A DNA stretch of 64,000 nt from Verrucomicrobiaceae bacterium (GCA_016795485.1 JAEUHM010000058.1:124001-188000), one strand, 5' to 3'. Counted from the stretch's first letter, positions 44,702 through 54,300 are shown. A program made the numbers and translations. Notes: generated from the sequence alone by a model not told the origin.

Positions 44702-45059
44702 TGTTCAAACTTTGAAAATGGTATCACCATGCGTTGGCGAGCGAATGAAGCGCTGTAGTTGAAGACCCACTCGTCACCTTCATGCTAGTAGCGTGCCCAC
44801 GTAGCGAGCGCCGAGGCCCAAACGAAACTCATGGGCTAGTTGGTGAAGTGGACTCAACTTCAGTATTGAGCACTGAGTGAGATACTCTCGGCCCTCAACA
44901 GGAGGCGGCCGGGCTGGCAGGTTTACCTTCCGTTGGTTTTCACCGCTTGGTGCTTGGTGTGCCCGATGTGAGTCCGTTGATTCTGGCTTGTCAGGCAACT
45001 CCATCGATGACGGATGAAATGAGAGCTAGCTCTTGGGCAGATGGCAACAGACTTGATCG
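44702..45059. other. Intergenic junction between the two large gene blocks
   Basis: About 360 bases where the rightward block (ends 44701) meets the leftward defence operon (ends at 45313 plus a pseudogene). A 74-codon minus-strand frame (44780-45004) ends LHQLAHEFRLGLGARYVGTL, which could be a gene remnant, but I do not recognise it. No clear terminator is seen. Confidence 0.35.
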
Positions 45060-45316
45060 GCAGGCGGTTGATGCAGGAGGGTCTGTTAGGGTTGGCCGGT
45101 CTCCATCGCTTCGGTGAGGGCGTATTGGATTTGGACTATGGTAGTGGTCGTGTTTGGTTTCGTCTTGGCGCTTCACGAAGGGGAAGGTGTCCATGATGTA
45201 GCTGGCGGCATGGCGGGCGGAATACATCACCACCCGCTCAAGGGTGCCCTCCCGCACGTTCTTCCAGCCGTCGGAGTAATCTGCTTTTCGATCAGGGTGC
45301 GGTCGAGGGAGTTCAT
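45060..45316 (-). pseudogene. Chimeric remnant: HNH gene start fused to methyltransferase tail
   Basis: The ATG at 45316 overlaps the stop of the DUF3293 gene (ATGA), so this was the next gene of the operon. It reads MNSLDRTLIEK like the HNH protein (MHSLERTLIEK, gene at 18734). It then loses one A in an A-run and is out of frame. The shifted frame gives DGWKNVREGTLERVVMYSAR, then switches abruptly to SYIMDTFPFVKRQDETKH, which matches the C-terminus of the methyltransferase at 51365 (SYIMDTFPIVKRKDETKH). The junction falls in a short shared GCCCGCC-like stretch. Both parents are present elsewhere in the island. Confidence 0.85.
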
Positions 45317-45723
45317 TTTGGGCTGCGCATGATGCTTGAGGTGAGCCGATCACGGAATGTGCCGACTCTCACGAGTTCGCGACGGGAGTCGCAGAAGCTC
45401 ACGGACAGATCATCACCCGAAACAAAGTAAATGGCATCTTGGAGGTATTCACTACCGAGGTCACACGCATTCTGCCACTTCAGTTCGACGGCCCAGCCGG
45501 GCTCCGCATGTCCCGTTTCGGGGGAGTAGCCTGTGATGCGTCGAATCAGTCCGCCGTGGTGACGGAGTTGCTTTTCGAGACGTTCATCAGCAGCTGCATT
45601 TTGCTCGTCGGTCCACTTTTTGCCTGTTGGCGCGTAAGCGGTGATTATGGCGAACTCCGCAGGCCATTCTACGGACGGATCAGCTACGGCAAAGTGTGTC
45701 TCGAAGTAAGTAGGGTGCATCAT
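45313..45723 (-). CDS. DUF3293 domain protein
   Basis: 136 residues; ATG 45723 overlaps the stop of the preceding gene (ATGA). The pattern FAIITAYAPTGKKWTDEQNA, then ADERLEKQLRHHGG and LGSEYLQDAIYFVSGDDLSV fits DUF3293, a small family of unknown function. It is the last intact gene of the leftward operon. No catalytic residue can be proposed. Its place after toxin- and defence-type genes suggests an accessory role. Confidence 0.7.
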   Translation of the reverse strand: MMHPTYFETHFAVADPSVEWPAEFAIITAYAPTGKKWTDEQNAAADERLEKQLRHHGGLIRRITGYSPETGHAEPGWAVELKWQNACDLGSEYLQDAIYFVSGDDLSVSFCDSRRELVRVGTFRDRLTSSIMRSPK

Positions 45724-46952
45724 GGGTTGTTGCGCGGAGTGGAAAACAAGGAGCTCTGACCACTCGACGGAAGTGATGATCTTGTCGGGTTCTGGTGCTG
45801 CTCATTTCGGGCGAAGTGGGCCTTGAGTTGCTCCACCACCCTCTTCGAGGTCAGTTCTTTTGTCGCTGCGGTGCGGATTCGGGCAAAGAGCTTCTCGGGG
45901 TCGGCTCCTGGGCAGAGATCATTCCAAAAATGGTCTCGGGTGATCCACTCCTCGGGGTGGAAAAGGCTGTCTTTGCCATGCCACGCCAAATGAGCGGGGT
46001 CGCTGTCGAGGTAGAAGGCAAGTTTGATGTCGATTTGATCGGCGCGGTAGCCGGCGAAGGCATGGCGGAGGAAATAGCGCAGATAAAGGGAACGGCGACG
46101 GATGTCGGCCCGGTCGGCGGGGTTGGCCTTGGCGCGGACAAGGATGCGAACGTGAAGGAAATCGTCCTTCAAGGTGGTGTAGAGCAGGTCTAGGGGGATG
46201 CTTTCGTGCCTCGCGTCGATCTCTGCATCTCGGGAAAACTCATCCACACGAGCATGAATCTCTTTGAGGGGCGGAAGATCCTCCATTCGACCGAGTGCGA
46301 CCACTTCGGATGCGTAGGCAGCTAATCTGCCAGGGACGTTGAGCAAGAGGTTGCCACAGGTGATGCCACGAGCCTTCTCGGATTGCAGAGCGCGGAGCGC
46401 CGTGAAGCCTGCCATGAACTTGCTATCTTTTTCGCTCAGCGTGCGGTGGACGGCTTCAGCCTCGCGGCGAATCTCTTCGTCGGATCGCCACCAGATGCCA
46501 CGTCGTTGTGCCTGCGCCAGCAACTCCGCTATCCCATGAACGGACGGGATTTCTTGAGGAGCTTCGCGTGTAGGCAAAGCCGCCATGACGGACCAAATCG
46601 TCTCACGATTGAAGACGGCGGAGAATCGGTCGGGTTGGGCGCGAAGGAACTGGACCAGCGCAGAGCGGAAGAACTGCGGGGCGTTGGAGAAGGCTTCATG
46701 GATGAGCTTGTAAACCACGAACACGGGCGCGGATTCCTCGCCCAATCCCTCCCATAGGATGTCTTCCGGCAGGGAGTCCATTTTGCCGGACTGTCTGCCC
46801 AGAAGAGCTTCTCGCTGCGGGAAGGATTCGATGCGCCCGAGGATGCCTATGGCGATGCGGTTGCCAATACCATCGGCCACAGAATCGAAGTCGCCGAAAA
46901 GCTCTCCCTGAGTGCTCGTTTCGCTGGGGGATACGCTTGGCGTGATGGTCAT
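45720..46952 (-). CDS. Unrecognised protein in defence operon (410 residues)
   Basis: From ATG 46952; a TTG at 46979 would add nine residues. N-terminal residues (about 1-30) are Ser/Thr-rich with a GELFGDFD motif, followed by a helical middle. The C-terminal region has YRADQIDIKLAFYLDSDPAH, then LFHPEEWITRDHFWNDLCPG and KLFARIRTAATKELTSKRV. The tail is disordered (SSLPSSGQSSLFSTP). A restriction-endonuclease-like role is conceivable from the D-I-D-x-K type stretch, but this is weak. It lies 46 bases after the HipS-like gene and is coupled to the DUF3293 gene. Confidence 0.55.
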   Translation of the reverse strand: MTITPSVSPSETSTQGELFGDFDSVADGIGNRIAIGILGRIESFPQREALLGRQSGKMDSLPEDILWEGLGEESAPVFVVYKLIHEAFSNAPQFFRSALVQFLRAQPDRFSAVFNRETIWSVMAALPTREAPQEIPSVHGIAELLAQAQRRGIWWRSDEEIRREAEAVHRTLSEKDSKFMAGFTALRALQSEKARGITCGNLLLNVPGRLAAYASEVVALGRMEDLPPLKEIHARVDEFSRDAEIDARHESIPLDLLYTTLKDDFLHVRILVRAKANPADRADIRRRSLYLRYFLRHAFAGYRADQIDIKLAFYLDSDPAHLAWHGKDSLFHPEEWITRDHFWNDLCPGADPEKLFARIRTAATKELTSKRVVEQLKAHFARNEQHQNPTRSSLPSSGQSSLFSTPRNNP

Positions 46953-46998
46953 CTGGGGTTTGGAGCAACCACCATTCAAAGATGCCCGATTTGACGTA

Positions 46999-47382
46999 TC
47001 AGGCGGGCTCTAGCACGAACGGATTTGCAATTGAACGACGCCCAAACTCCTGCATGAGATCAGCCGCGTCAGCATCGGTCCGGCCTTGGCTGCGCAAATA
47101 CTGCTGAACGTTCGCCTGGGTCAGGCTGGGAATGCGGAGGGCAAAGAATGGCCAAAGCTCTGCCGAGCGGTATTCGCGATCAAGCTGTGGGAAATCCACG
47201 ATTGGTTTCACTTGCCGCTGGTTGCGGAACACCATCGAATACTCGAATGTCCACTCACCATCGTCACGGCTGAGGGTGCCGACATGGAGTGAGCCGAGAT
47301 AGAGTTCAAAGCTGACTTTGACTTTAACGGGTTCGTTCACGTCACGGAGCCAGTTGAATCGACGATAGAGAGACTTTAGCAT
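46999..47382 (-). CDS. HipS-like protein (HipA N-terminal subdomain)
   Basis: 127 residues. It matches the small N-terminal subdomain of HipA: FELYLGSLHVGTLSRDDGEW, then FEYSMVFRN, the YRSAELWPFFALRIPS motif, and DADAADLMQEFGRRSIANPF. In HipBST systems this subdomain is a separate protein (HipS) that acts as antitoxin to the kinase HipT. Here it follows the kinase gene by 6 bases. A decayed relative lies at 19517-19695. No HipB-type HTH gene is next to it. Confidence 0.75.
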   Translation of the reverse strand: MLKSLYRRFNWLRDVNEPVKVKVSFELYLGSLHVGTLSRDDGEWTFEYSMVFRNQRQVKPIVDFPQLDREYRSAELWPFFALRIPSLTQANVQQYLRSQGRTDADAADLMQEFGRRSIANPFVLEPA

Positions 47383-47388
47383 TAGGGT

Positions 47389-48405
47389 TCAGGTCAGAAC
47401 TTGGACTGATTCTTGAAATAGCATAGCACGCCGGTCAAGGCATTCGAGCATGAAATCAGCTCGCAAGGGGCTGATGAGTTTACGAAACTCGGAGGTCAAA
47501 AGGACACGGAGTTGGTTCGTCAGGGGCGCGACAGGAATTTCTTGCAGGACCTCACGCAGAGCTGGCCGCCCCTCACAGATGGCACGAATGAGACCGAAAT
47601 GGTTGGGCGAGGTGACTCCATCCCAGCCTGTTTTTGGGTAGCATCGTTCGACATACTTGGACTGGTGAGATTTTCGGCGGTTCTTGTCTCGGGCGATTTC
47701 GGCGAGGCGGGATTCGGTCGTGTTCCAGTAGAGGGCGCGAGCAGTATCAAAGATTGGTGAGAAGGCTGGAGGCCGCTTGCCAGTTACATCGACGATCACG
47801 CCCCAGTTGTAGAAGTGCCTGTCGTTGTTACCGACGATGGCATCGAACGCCAGAAGACGGGTGAACTCGCGCAGCAGGTTCTCCCAGTGATCTGGAAACC
47901 GATTCTCGAGTGCTTGCTCGACAAACTGGAAGGTGAATAAATTCCGTGCTTCGTCCTTTAGCTCGACTTCCTCCACGAACGCGCGGTCTTCGAGGTAACC
48001 AGCGAAGATCTCCGCACCGTGGACAAGGCTCTCGCACTTTGGCCGAAGGAAATAGCGGCTGAGAAAACGAAGCTGACCACGAAACCACATCAGTTGCGAA
48101 TCTGCCACCTTCAGCCCAAGAGACTGTCCCACGCGAGTGAGCAAATGCTCGGTAATCGACTCGTTGGGGTAATACTTATGTCCGACCTTCGCGATCCATG
48201 CCAACCACGAGCAAGGGCGGGAGCGTCGGCCATGGCCGTATTGATAGATGCGCAAAAAGTCCTTTGGTGCATCGCCTGCGACAGCAGCTTCCAAAAGATG
48301 AAATTTCCCCTTCTTGAGGCTAGGCAACCCGTAGGAATGGGGCACATGAAGACCCGAGCGGTTGATGATCGGATATGGCAGAGGCTTTGAACGGCGGCGC
48401 TTCAT
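47389..48405 (-). CDS. HipA-like serine/threonine kinase toxin (HipT-like)
   Basis: 338 residues, one base after the cyclase gene. The kinase core is clear: catalytic loop FDAIVGNNDRHFYNWGVI (about 187-204, with D195 and N200) and metal-binding FSPIFDTARAL (D220). The N-terminal HipA subdomain is absent and is supplied by the next gene. HipA/HipT kinases phosphorylate aminoacyl-tRNA synthetases and stop growth; the target here is unknown. Its position between Pycsar-type genes and the HipS-like gene suggests a toxin-antitoxin module within a defence operon. Confidence 0.8.
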   Translation of the reverse strand: MKRRRSKPLPYPIINRSGLHVPHSYGLPSLKKGKFHLLEAAVAGDAPKDFLRIYQYGHGRRSRPCSWLAWIAKVGHKYYPNESITEHLLTRVGQSLGLKVADSQLMWFRGQLRFLSRYFLRPKCESLVHGAEIFAGYLEDRAFVEEVELKDEARNLFTFQFVEQALENRFPDHWENLLREFTRLLAFDAIVGNNDRHFYNWGVIVDVTGKRPPAFSPIFDTARALYWNTTESRLAEIARDKNRRKSHQSKYVERCYPKTGWDGVTSPNHFGLIRAICEGRPALREVLQEIPVAPLTNQLRVLLTSEFRKLISPLRADFMLECLDRRAMLFQESVQVLT

Positions 48406-48406
48406 G

Positions 48407-49108
48407 TTAATCGGGACTCCAGTGCCATGAAGAACGGTAAAGGTTAAGGTCCAAGTCTTTCCAATATCTCTTTTCCCACATCATCTGGCTCGACTCACCA
48501 CCATACTTGGCCTCATCATTCATCTTCTTGAAGACTTCATCGGTGATAAACGAGGCATAATTGCCCTCCCTCAATGAGCACAGTTTGGCGGCGTAGTTGG
48601 CGGCGCGACCAACCCAAACCAGGTCGTTCGAGCCTCGAATACCTGTGCGGGCCACAAAGAGCTTGCTGCTATCGACTCCCACCGCCTGCTTTACCTCGTA
48701 TGTGCTGCTGGGGTATTGTGCTTTGAGTTTGGGATTGATGATCTTCAACACGGCATAGTTTATTTGCAGCGCGCATCTGGCGGCCTGTGTGTTCTTCGAG
48801 CCTCCGATGAATACGCCCATCACGCGATCACCGTCGAAGGAGGTGATTGTGCCGCCGTTCTTAGTGATGAGACGGCTGGCGCAAAGGAGGTAGGTTTTGT
48901 AAACCTCAGCAGCGAACGCTGGCTTCATGGTATTCACCAGATTGGTCGATTCCGCGAGGTCCGCATAGAGGACGGTGCCTTCGAGTTCGACGGCGTGATT
49001 GCCAAGCTGAATGTCCTCGGGTTCGGGGACTACCTGACCATCTCGCGTCTTCCAAGTGGCCTTGAAGATGTCTTCGACTTCTTTGGTGAGGTCAGTGGTG
49101 AAACTCAT
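48407..49108 (-). CDS. Class III nucleotidyl cyclase (Pycsar cyclase, PycC-like)
   Basis: 233 residues from ATG 49108, 8 bases after the effector gene. The catalytic domain has both metal-binding aspartates: GTVLYADLAESTNLV (D50) and SFDGDRVMGVF (D94). The later VGRAANYAAKLCSLREGNY is the base/ribose-binding region of class III cyclases. Its pairing with a cyclic-nucleotide-binding TIR protein marks a Pycsar phage-defence module, in which the cyclase makes cCMP or cUMP on infection. Which pyrimidine it uses cannot be read here. Confidence 0.88.
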   Translation of the reverse strand: MSFTTDLTKEVEDIFKATWKTRDGQVVPEPEDIQLGNHAVELEGTVLYADLAESTNLVNTMKPAFAAEVYKTYLLCASRLITKNGGTITSFDGDRVMGVFIGGSKNTQAARCALQINYAVLKIINPKLKAQYPSSTYEVKQAVGVDSSKLFVARTGIRGSNDLVWVGRAANYAAKLCSLREGNYASFITDEVFKKMNDEAKYGGESSQMMWEKRYWKDLDLNLYRSSWHWSPD

Positions 49109-49116
49109 GACGAGGG

Positions 49117-50034
49117 TTATTTGGGGCCAAGGTTCTGGACTGTCTTGCGCACGGCGGTGCATACTGGGCCAACGCGGGCAGCGATGGTGTCCTCAGTGCC
49201 TTCGGCGTATTCCAGCGGAGTGATGCCGAGCAGGTCAGTGGGCAGCTTGATGTCGATGCCTCGTGGTTTGATGATGAAGGTGCGGTCTCGGCCAAGGGCT
49301 CCCATGAAAAGGCCCAGTTCGAAGATGCAATTGTCGCGAGGGGCACGGTGCTCGACTTCACGTGAGATGAGGGTGTCGTCGGCAGTGAGAACTAGAATAG
49401 CGAAGTCTGCCTTCTTCACTGCTGCGACGAGGCTATCGACGGAGTCGCGTGAGGCGCGAAAGACGCCGTCGGTCCATAGCCGGACGACGAACGGATCGTG
49501 GGCAAGTCCAGCTTGAAGTTCTCGGGCAATCGGCAGTGCCTCGACAGATGAGCCGATGAAAATGTGAGGTTTGTCGTTCGGAGGTTGAACCTCTAGTCCA
49601 CGCTGGCGGAGACGTTCAGCAATTTCGAGGGCAAGACGTCTCCAGAGGTCGGGATACTTGGAGGCCAGTTTGGAAAACGCTGGCTCGGAGATCCTCGCCA
49701 GAACGGTCTGCTCGATAGCAACCACGTCAGCGCTTCGGCGGGCGGAGGGATCAATGGCGGCCATTTCGCCAACATGCTGACCTGTTTTTCGGCGAGCCTT
49801 CTCCCTTCCATTCACCACGACGGAGACTTTTCCGGTCAGGATGAGGAAGATGTCGTTATCTGAGTCTCCTTGTTTGATAAACGTGCTCTCGGGTTTTCCT
49901 GGCTCGATCTGAACAAGATCAACCAAGTTCGCCAGCTCCTTGGCAAGATCTTCGTCGTTGTGCACACATTGCTGTGCCCGAAGGGCCGCAATCAGGCGAG
50001 GGTGGCCGTCAGGACCTTGGAAGCGAGTGATCAT
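49117..50034 (-). CDS. Cyclic-nucleotide-binding TIR effector (PycTIR-like)
   Basis: 305 residues from ATG 50034 (a TTG at 50049 is in frame). Residues about 38-130 are a cNMP-binding domain with the phosphate-binding cassette GEMAAIDPSARRSADVVA (89-106). Residues about 156-300 are a TIR domain: HIFIGSSVEALPIARELQ, then ADFAILVLTADD, and NCIFELGLFMGALGR, in which E239 is the expected NAD-cleaving glutamate. In Pycsar, binding of cCMP or cUMP switches on NAD+ depletion and abortive infection. The cyclase gene follows directly. Confidence 0.88.
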   Translation of the reverse strand: MITRFQGPDGHPRLIAALRAQQCVHNDEDLAKELANLVDLVQIEPGKPESTFIKQGDSDNDIFLILTGKVSVVVNGREKARRKTGQHVGEMAAIDPSARRSADVVAIEQTVLARISEPAFSKLASKYPDLWRRLALEIAERLRQRGLEVQPPNDKPHIFIGSSVEALPIARELQAGLAHDPFVVRLWTDGVFRASRDSVDSLVAAVKKADFAILVLTADDTLISREVEHRAPRDNCIFELGLFMGALGRDRTFIIKPRGIDIKLPTDLLGITPLEYAEGTEDTIAARVGPVCTAVRKTVQNLGPK

Positions 50035-50035
50035 A

Positions 50036-51352
50036 TCAATATTCCACAAGGCGTGACATCAGGAAAAGGAATTGAAGGTATCTCTGAAGTCTCCCGGGTT
50101 TAGTCTCCGCGTATGGCGTTTCATTGCCATATTCGTCCACATGGACAAGATCACCAAAAGCTGCATCCAGGTCGTAGCCTGCTCGTTGCCCAATGTGAGT
50201 GAGCGAGTTGGATTTTCCATCTTTGGCAACCTCTATTCGGTGAGCATCCATGACCTCATCGGCGACATTTTTGATGTCACTGATCTGTATGGGAGGGGAA
50301 ATCTCAAATTGCTGAAGCAACTTGAGGTCATGATCGGCATCGCTCGACGGATCATAGTCTGTAAAGAATGCAATATTCTCAAGATAGCGATTGAGCTTCA
50401 GCCCCTTCTGAACCCGCCACTTTCTCGTGTCGACGCGTGTTGATGTATATAGAATTCCATCAAACTTTGCTTGTCTGGCCCAATGGGCGAGAGTTTGAGG
50501 GAGCACGTATTCTGGAGCGAACGCATCCAGCGTCGTCACGCTTCTGCGGCGAAATGAACATGTTGCCGCGATTGTGAAGCGGATAAATGCATCAACATCG
50601 TTTTTGGCACCAGGTGGATCTACTGTTCCCTTTGTCGCCATTCCCTTCAGGTCCATACCTTCGCGTGCAAGGCCGACCACATTATTGCGCAGAATTTGAA
50701 AAAGTGAGTTACCGAGGTCGAGAACCCGAACCGCATTCGCATCCTTCAGAAAGTAAGTGTTGAAGGAGTAATCATCAATCGCCTGGGGATCAGCCCCTAG
50801 CTCAAAGGCTACATCAAGAATCGAAAGCCCGAGATAGAGAAGCGGTTGTCCTGTGACGCTGTAACGCTGATTGGAGATGCAATGACGTTTCGTGAAAGGT
50901 ATGTGATACAGGTCTTCGCGGCCGAAGCGACCTTTTCGCCCCCGGAAATACAAGACCTTATCCAAGCGGTCTGACCTTGGCTGGTCGATCCCAAGGTCCA
51001 GCATTAGTTTCTCGACAACACTGAATGATTCCCCAAAGCGTCCTGTGATCGATGCAATGTAGGCTTTGCGCATCTCGGCGAAAACCTGCTGGTAGTGTGA
51101 GCTTCGAACTGCCTTGAGGACCTCATCAATCCACCAGGTGAAGTGTTCGTTATCCTTGTCAGAAGCGTCCTTTAGCTGGTGGATTGGGCATTTTGAGACG
51201 CTTTCCAACTTGTCGAGAGTCGCCTCAAATCGCAAAGCATAGACCTCCAGAGCACGTTCGTGTCGTGGCGAGAGGTTTTGTGCAGCCAACCGAAGGTCAG
51301 CTTGAAAGTCATCATCGAGAAAGCAGAGCAGACAATGGGGCTGGTGTTTCAT
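50036..51352 (-). CDS. RES-domain protein (NAD+-consuming type)
   Basis: 438 residues. The central RES domain has YFRGRKG (R137), EDLYHIPFTKRHCI, NQRYSVTGQPLLYLGLSILD (R163, Y173) with E184 after it, and the C-terminal QTLAHWARQAKFDGILYTST with the conserved Ser. RES toxins break down NAD+. The first 130 residues begin with Cys motifs (HCLLCF, KCPIHQ) and may be an added recognition domain, making the protein about three times the size of stand-alone RES toxins. It ends one base before the PycTIR start, so it is cotranscribed with the Pycsar pair. Confidence 0.75.
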   Translation of the reverse strand: MKHQPHCLLCFLDDDFQADLRLAAQNLSPRHERALEVYALRFEATLDKLESVSKCPIHQLKDASDKDNEHFTWWIDEVLKAVRSSHYQQVFAEMRKAYIASITGRFGESFSVVEKLMLDLGIDQPRSDRLDKVLYFRGRKGRFGREDLYHIPFTKRHCISNQRYSVTGQPLLYLGLSILDVAFELGADPQAIDDYSFNTYFLKDANAVRVLDLGNSLFQILRNNVVGLAREGMDLKGMATKGTVDPPGAKNDVDAFIRFTIAATCSFRRRSVTTLDAFAPEYVLPQTLAHWARQAKFDGILYTSTRVDTRKWRVQKGLKLNRYLENIAFFTDYDPSSDADHDLKLLQQFEISPPIQISDIKNVADEVMDAHRIEVAKDGKSNSLTHIGQRAGYDLDAAFGDLVHVDEYGNETPYAETKPGRLQRYLQFLFLMSRLVEY

Positions 51353-51364
51353 GCTGGTTGGTCT

Positions 51365-54300
51365 CTAGTGGGCATCTCTTGCTGAATGGCAGCAGGCGGG
51401 ATCGGCGGGTGGTGGGGTGAGGAGGGTTCGGTAGGGGGTGCCGCTCTGCATCGACTCACCGAGGGCGTCGTAGATTTGGAGGATGGTTTGTTGGGTGCGG
51501 TAGTGGCCGTGTTTGGTTTCGTCTTTGCGCTTCACGATGGGGAAGGTGTCCATGATGTAGCTGACGGCTTGGCGGGGCGTGGGGAAGGCGCGGGTGAGGG
51601 CTTCGGGCTGCTGCTGCCACTCGCTCTGGGGGCCGAGGTAGAGGTGGAAGAAGGCGGCGTCCAGCTCGCACCGGAGCAGGAAGCGCCGCTCCTCGTCCCA
51701 CCGGAACGGCGGCCCACTCCACCCGCAGTCAGACGCGAACGCCTCCAGGTCCCACGCCGTGTAGGTCAACTCCAGCACGCGGGGCAGGAGCCAGTCGCGC
51801 AATGATGGCGGATTGGGGATTTCCGATTTCGGATCGTTGGCCCATGGGCAGGGCTGGGCGTAGGTGGCCACAGACACGACCGGAAGCTGGGAGACGATGA
51901 ACGCACTCATGTGCATTCCTCCAATCTTCTGCCTAGCTACAAAATCGAAAGCGAAGCTACCCATGTTCGCGATTAGTGAGGGGAGTTGCTGCGCAACTTT
52001 GTCTTTGACCAATAGGACCTTGGCTGTGTCAGGAATCGCCAGTGATGGAACAACTGTAGAAATGAAACTGCGCTCGTTGGTGGCGTTGGTGATGTCCCTC
52101 CAAGCAAGCGTCCAAGAGCGTTTCCAGTTATCGCCAAAGCGCCGTGTGGCATCACTCCTTGAGAACCAAAATCGCGTGTGACTGTAAAAAAACGGATCTG
52201 TCTTCTCGGGGTCATCAATTTGGCGCTCTTCCCGCCCATCGTGAGTCATCCAGCGATGATCGTAATGGTGGAAATACTTTCCTTCGTATAGCGGAAGAAG
52301 CCCTTCTCCTGCTTGAGTTAGAAAGTGTCGAGAGTCGTCTGCACTGTTCAGAAACCTTCGGAGTTCTGGAGACCAGTCTGTCTTCGCAAGCACGGAGAGT
52401 CGCCGATAGACGGCCTTTGTCAGTTCGGCATCCGAGAGCGTGCGGAAGATTGGGCACGTCTTGGTCTCTGGGTTGAGTGTAGCGATTTCTTCACCCGATA
52501 AAGTAAACTGGCGGTTCGGGTCGGCCAAGTGATCGATCCTCGTAGCAAAGAAGACGAAGTTTGCGGGTGCTTCTCCTGTCGTTCTGCGCCCCCCTCGAAG
52601 AGTAACAATGCTGAACTTGTAGGAGCGATGGACTGATGGAAAGATTGCTTCTCGGTTTTCAAAATCGAAGAATGACACAAGCTGTCCATCATCGATTACG
52701 GCTTGGAAAAAGAGCTTTGTGGAGTCATCAGTTGCGATGCCTGATGGAAGGATTTGCCCCACTCTGCCGTGATCGCCAACAACCGTTCTGGCGCATTCGG
52801 CAAACAGAGCAAACAGGTTAACCCTTCCCACTCCGCAGAGCGGAAACCTCTGGCTTGTGCGAACGAAGTTATTGACCGCATTGATTTCGCGGAGCCCGTT
52901 CAAGTATGCTGCGAACAATGAAGGAGCCTCATGTTCGAGACTAGCAATGAGTCGCTTACGAACTGCCGCAGTGGAGGCATTTGCAATTTCAGGTCGATTG
53001 CTCGCAAAAAACTCTTCTTCGCGGAAGAGAATGGAATCCCACGGCGGATTGCCGAGAATGCAGTCGAAGCCGCCTTGGTCGAAGACTTGGGGGAAGGCGA
53101 GGTGCCAGTGGAAGAAGCGGTATTGAGATGCGAGCTGGGTGACTTCTTTTTCGAGAGCTTCTGGCAAGGCTTGGCCTTGGACGAAGTTGCGGAGGTGGGC
53201 GGTGGTGATGCCCGAGGGCGTTCCTTGTTCTTGGTTCTTTGTTCTTGGTTGCTTTGCCTTTTTCGTGGGAGCTGGGGCTGGCGGGGGTTGGCCGAAGAGT
53301 TCGTCCTGGGTGTGGAGGAGCTGGCCTTCGATGGGCTGGGCGATTTGAGATTGGGGATTTGAGATTTCAGATTCGCCTGCGGCGACTGGGTAGTTTTTTT
53401 TGATGACGAAGGCGGCGCACCAGAGGTCGGCGAGGAGTTTGGCGTGGCGGTATTCAGGGGCGGTCTCGCTGGTGGTGAAGGCGGCTTCTTTTTCCTGGAG
53501 GGCGGCGGGCTGGCTGTCGTCCATGGCCTCGATCTGCGTGGCGGCGTGGCGGAGGCGGTCGCGGATGGTTTGCTCCTCCTGCTCGAAGAGGGGGCCGAAG
53601 CCTTCGCGCTCTTTTTTGTTCCGCTTTTTGAGTTCGGCGCAGGCGGTTTTGTCGTCGCCCTCGATGGCGGTGAAGGTGTCGTCGGGGAGGCCGGCGGCGA
53701 TGAGGTCGGGGGTGGTGCCGAGGAGGCTGTTGCCGGTGCGGATGTGGTGGTTGAGGAAGCCGAGGGGCTTGCCGGGATCGACGGTCTCGAGCCAGAGGGC
53801 GACGCGGCAAAGTTCGACGGCCATGGGGTTGATATCGACGCCGTAGAGGCAGCGGCTGGCGACCTCGCGGAGGGCGTGGCGGTAGTCGTCGGGGCGGACG
53901 CCTCCGTCGGGGGCGCGGAGTTCGGCGAGTTTTTCGGCAAGGCGGCGGGCGGCGGCGAGGAGGAAGTGGCCGGAGCCGCAGGAGGGGTCACAGACGGTGA
54001 TGGAGAGGAGGGCGTCGATGGGGCGGTCGGGCTGCGCGGCGAGGCGGTCGGCGATGACGGGATCGAGGGCGGACTTGATGAGTTCCTGGACGAGGGAGTC
54101 GGGGGTGTAGTAGGAGCCGGTGGTCTTGCGGGCGTTGCCGGAGGTGGAGCCTTCCTCGGTAAGGCCGACAAAGCCGAAGCGGCGCGTGGTGAGGTCTAGG
54201 CTGGGGACGAGTTCCAGTAGCGACTCGTAAATGGAGCCAAGCTCCTCCGGCCCCATGTTCCGGTAGTCCACAGCCGAGAGGGGGCCGGTGGCGCGTGACC

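Noticed and set aside
52900..54171. 423-codon minus-strand frame, very Pro/Ser/Ala-rich
   Set aside because: It is a shifted frame of the methyltransferase gene, whose own frame carries the CDPSCGSGHF and NPPW motifs.
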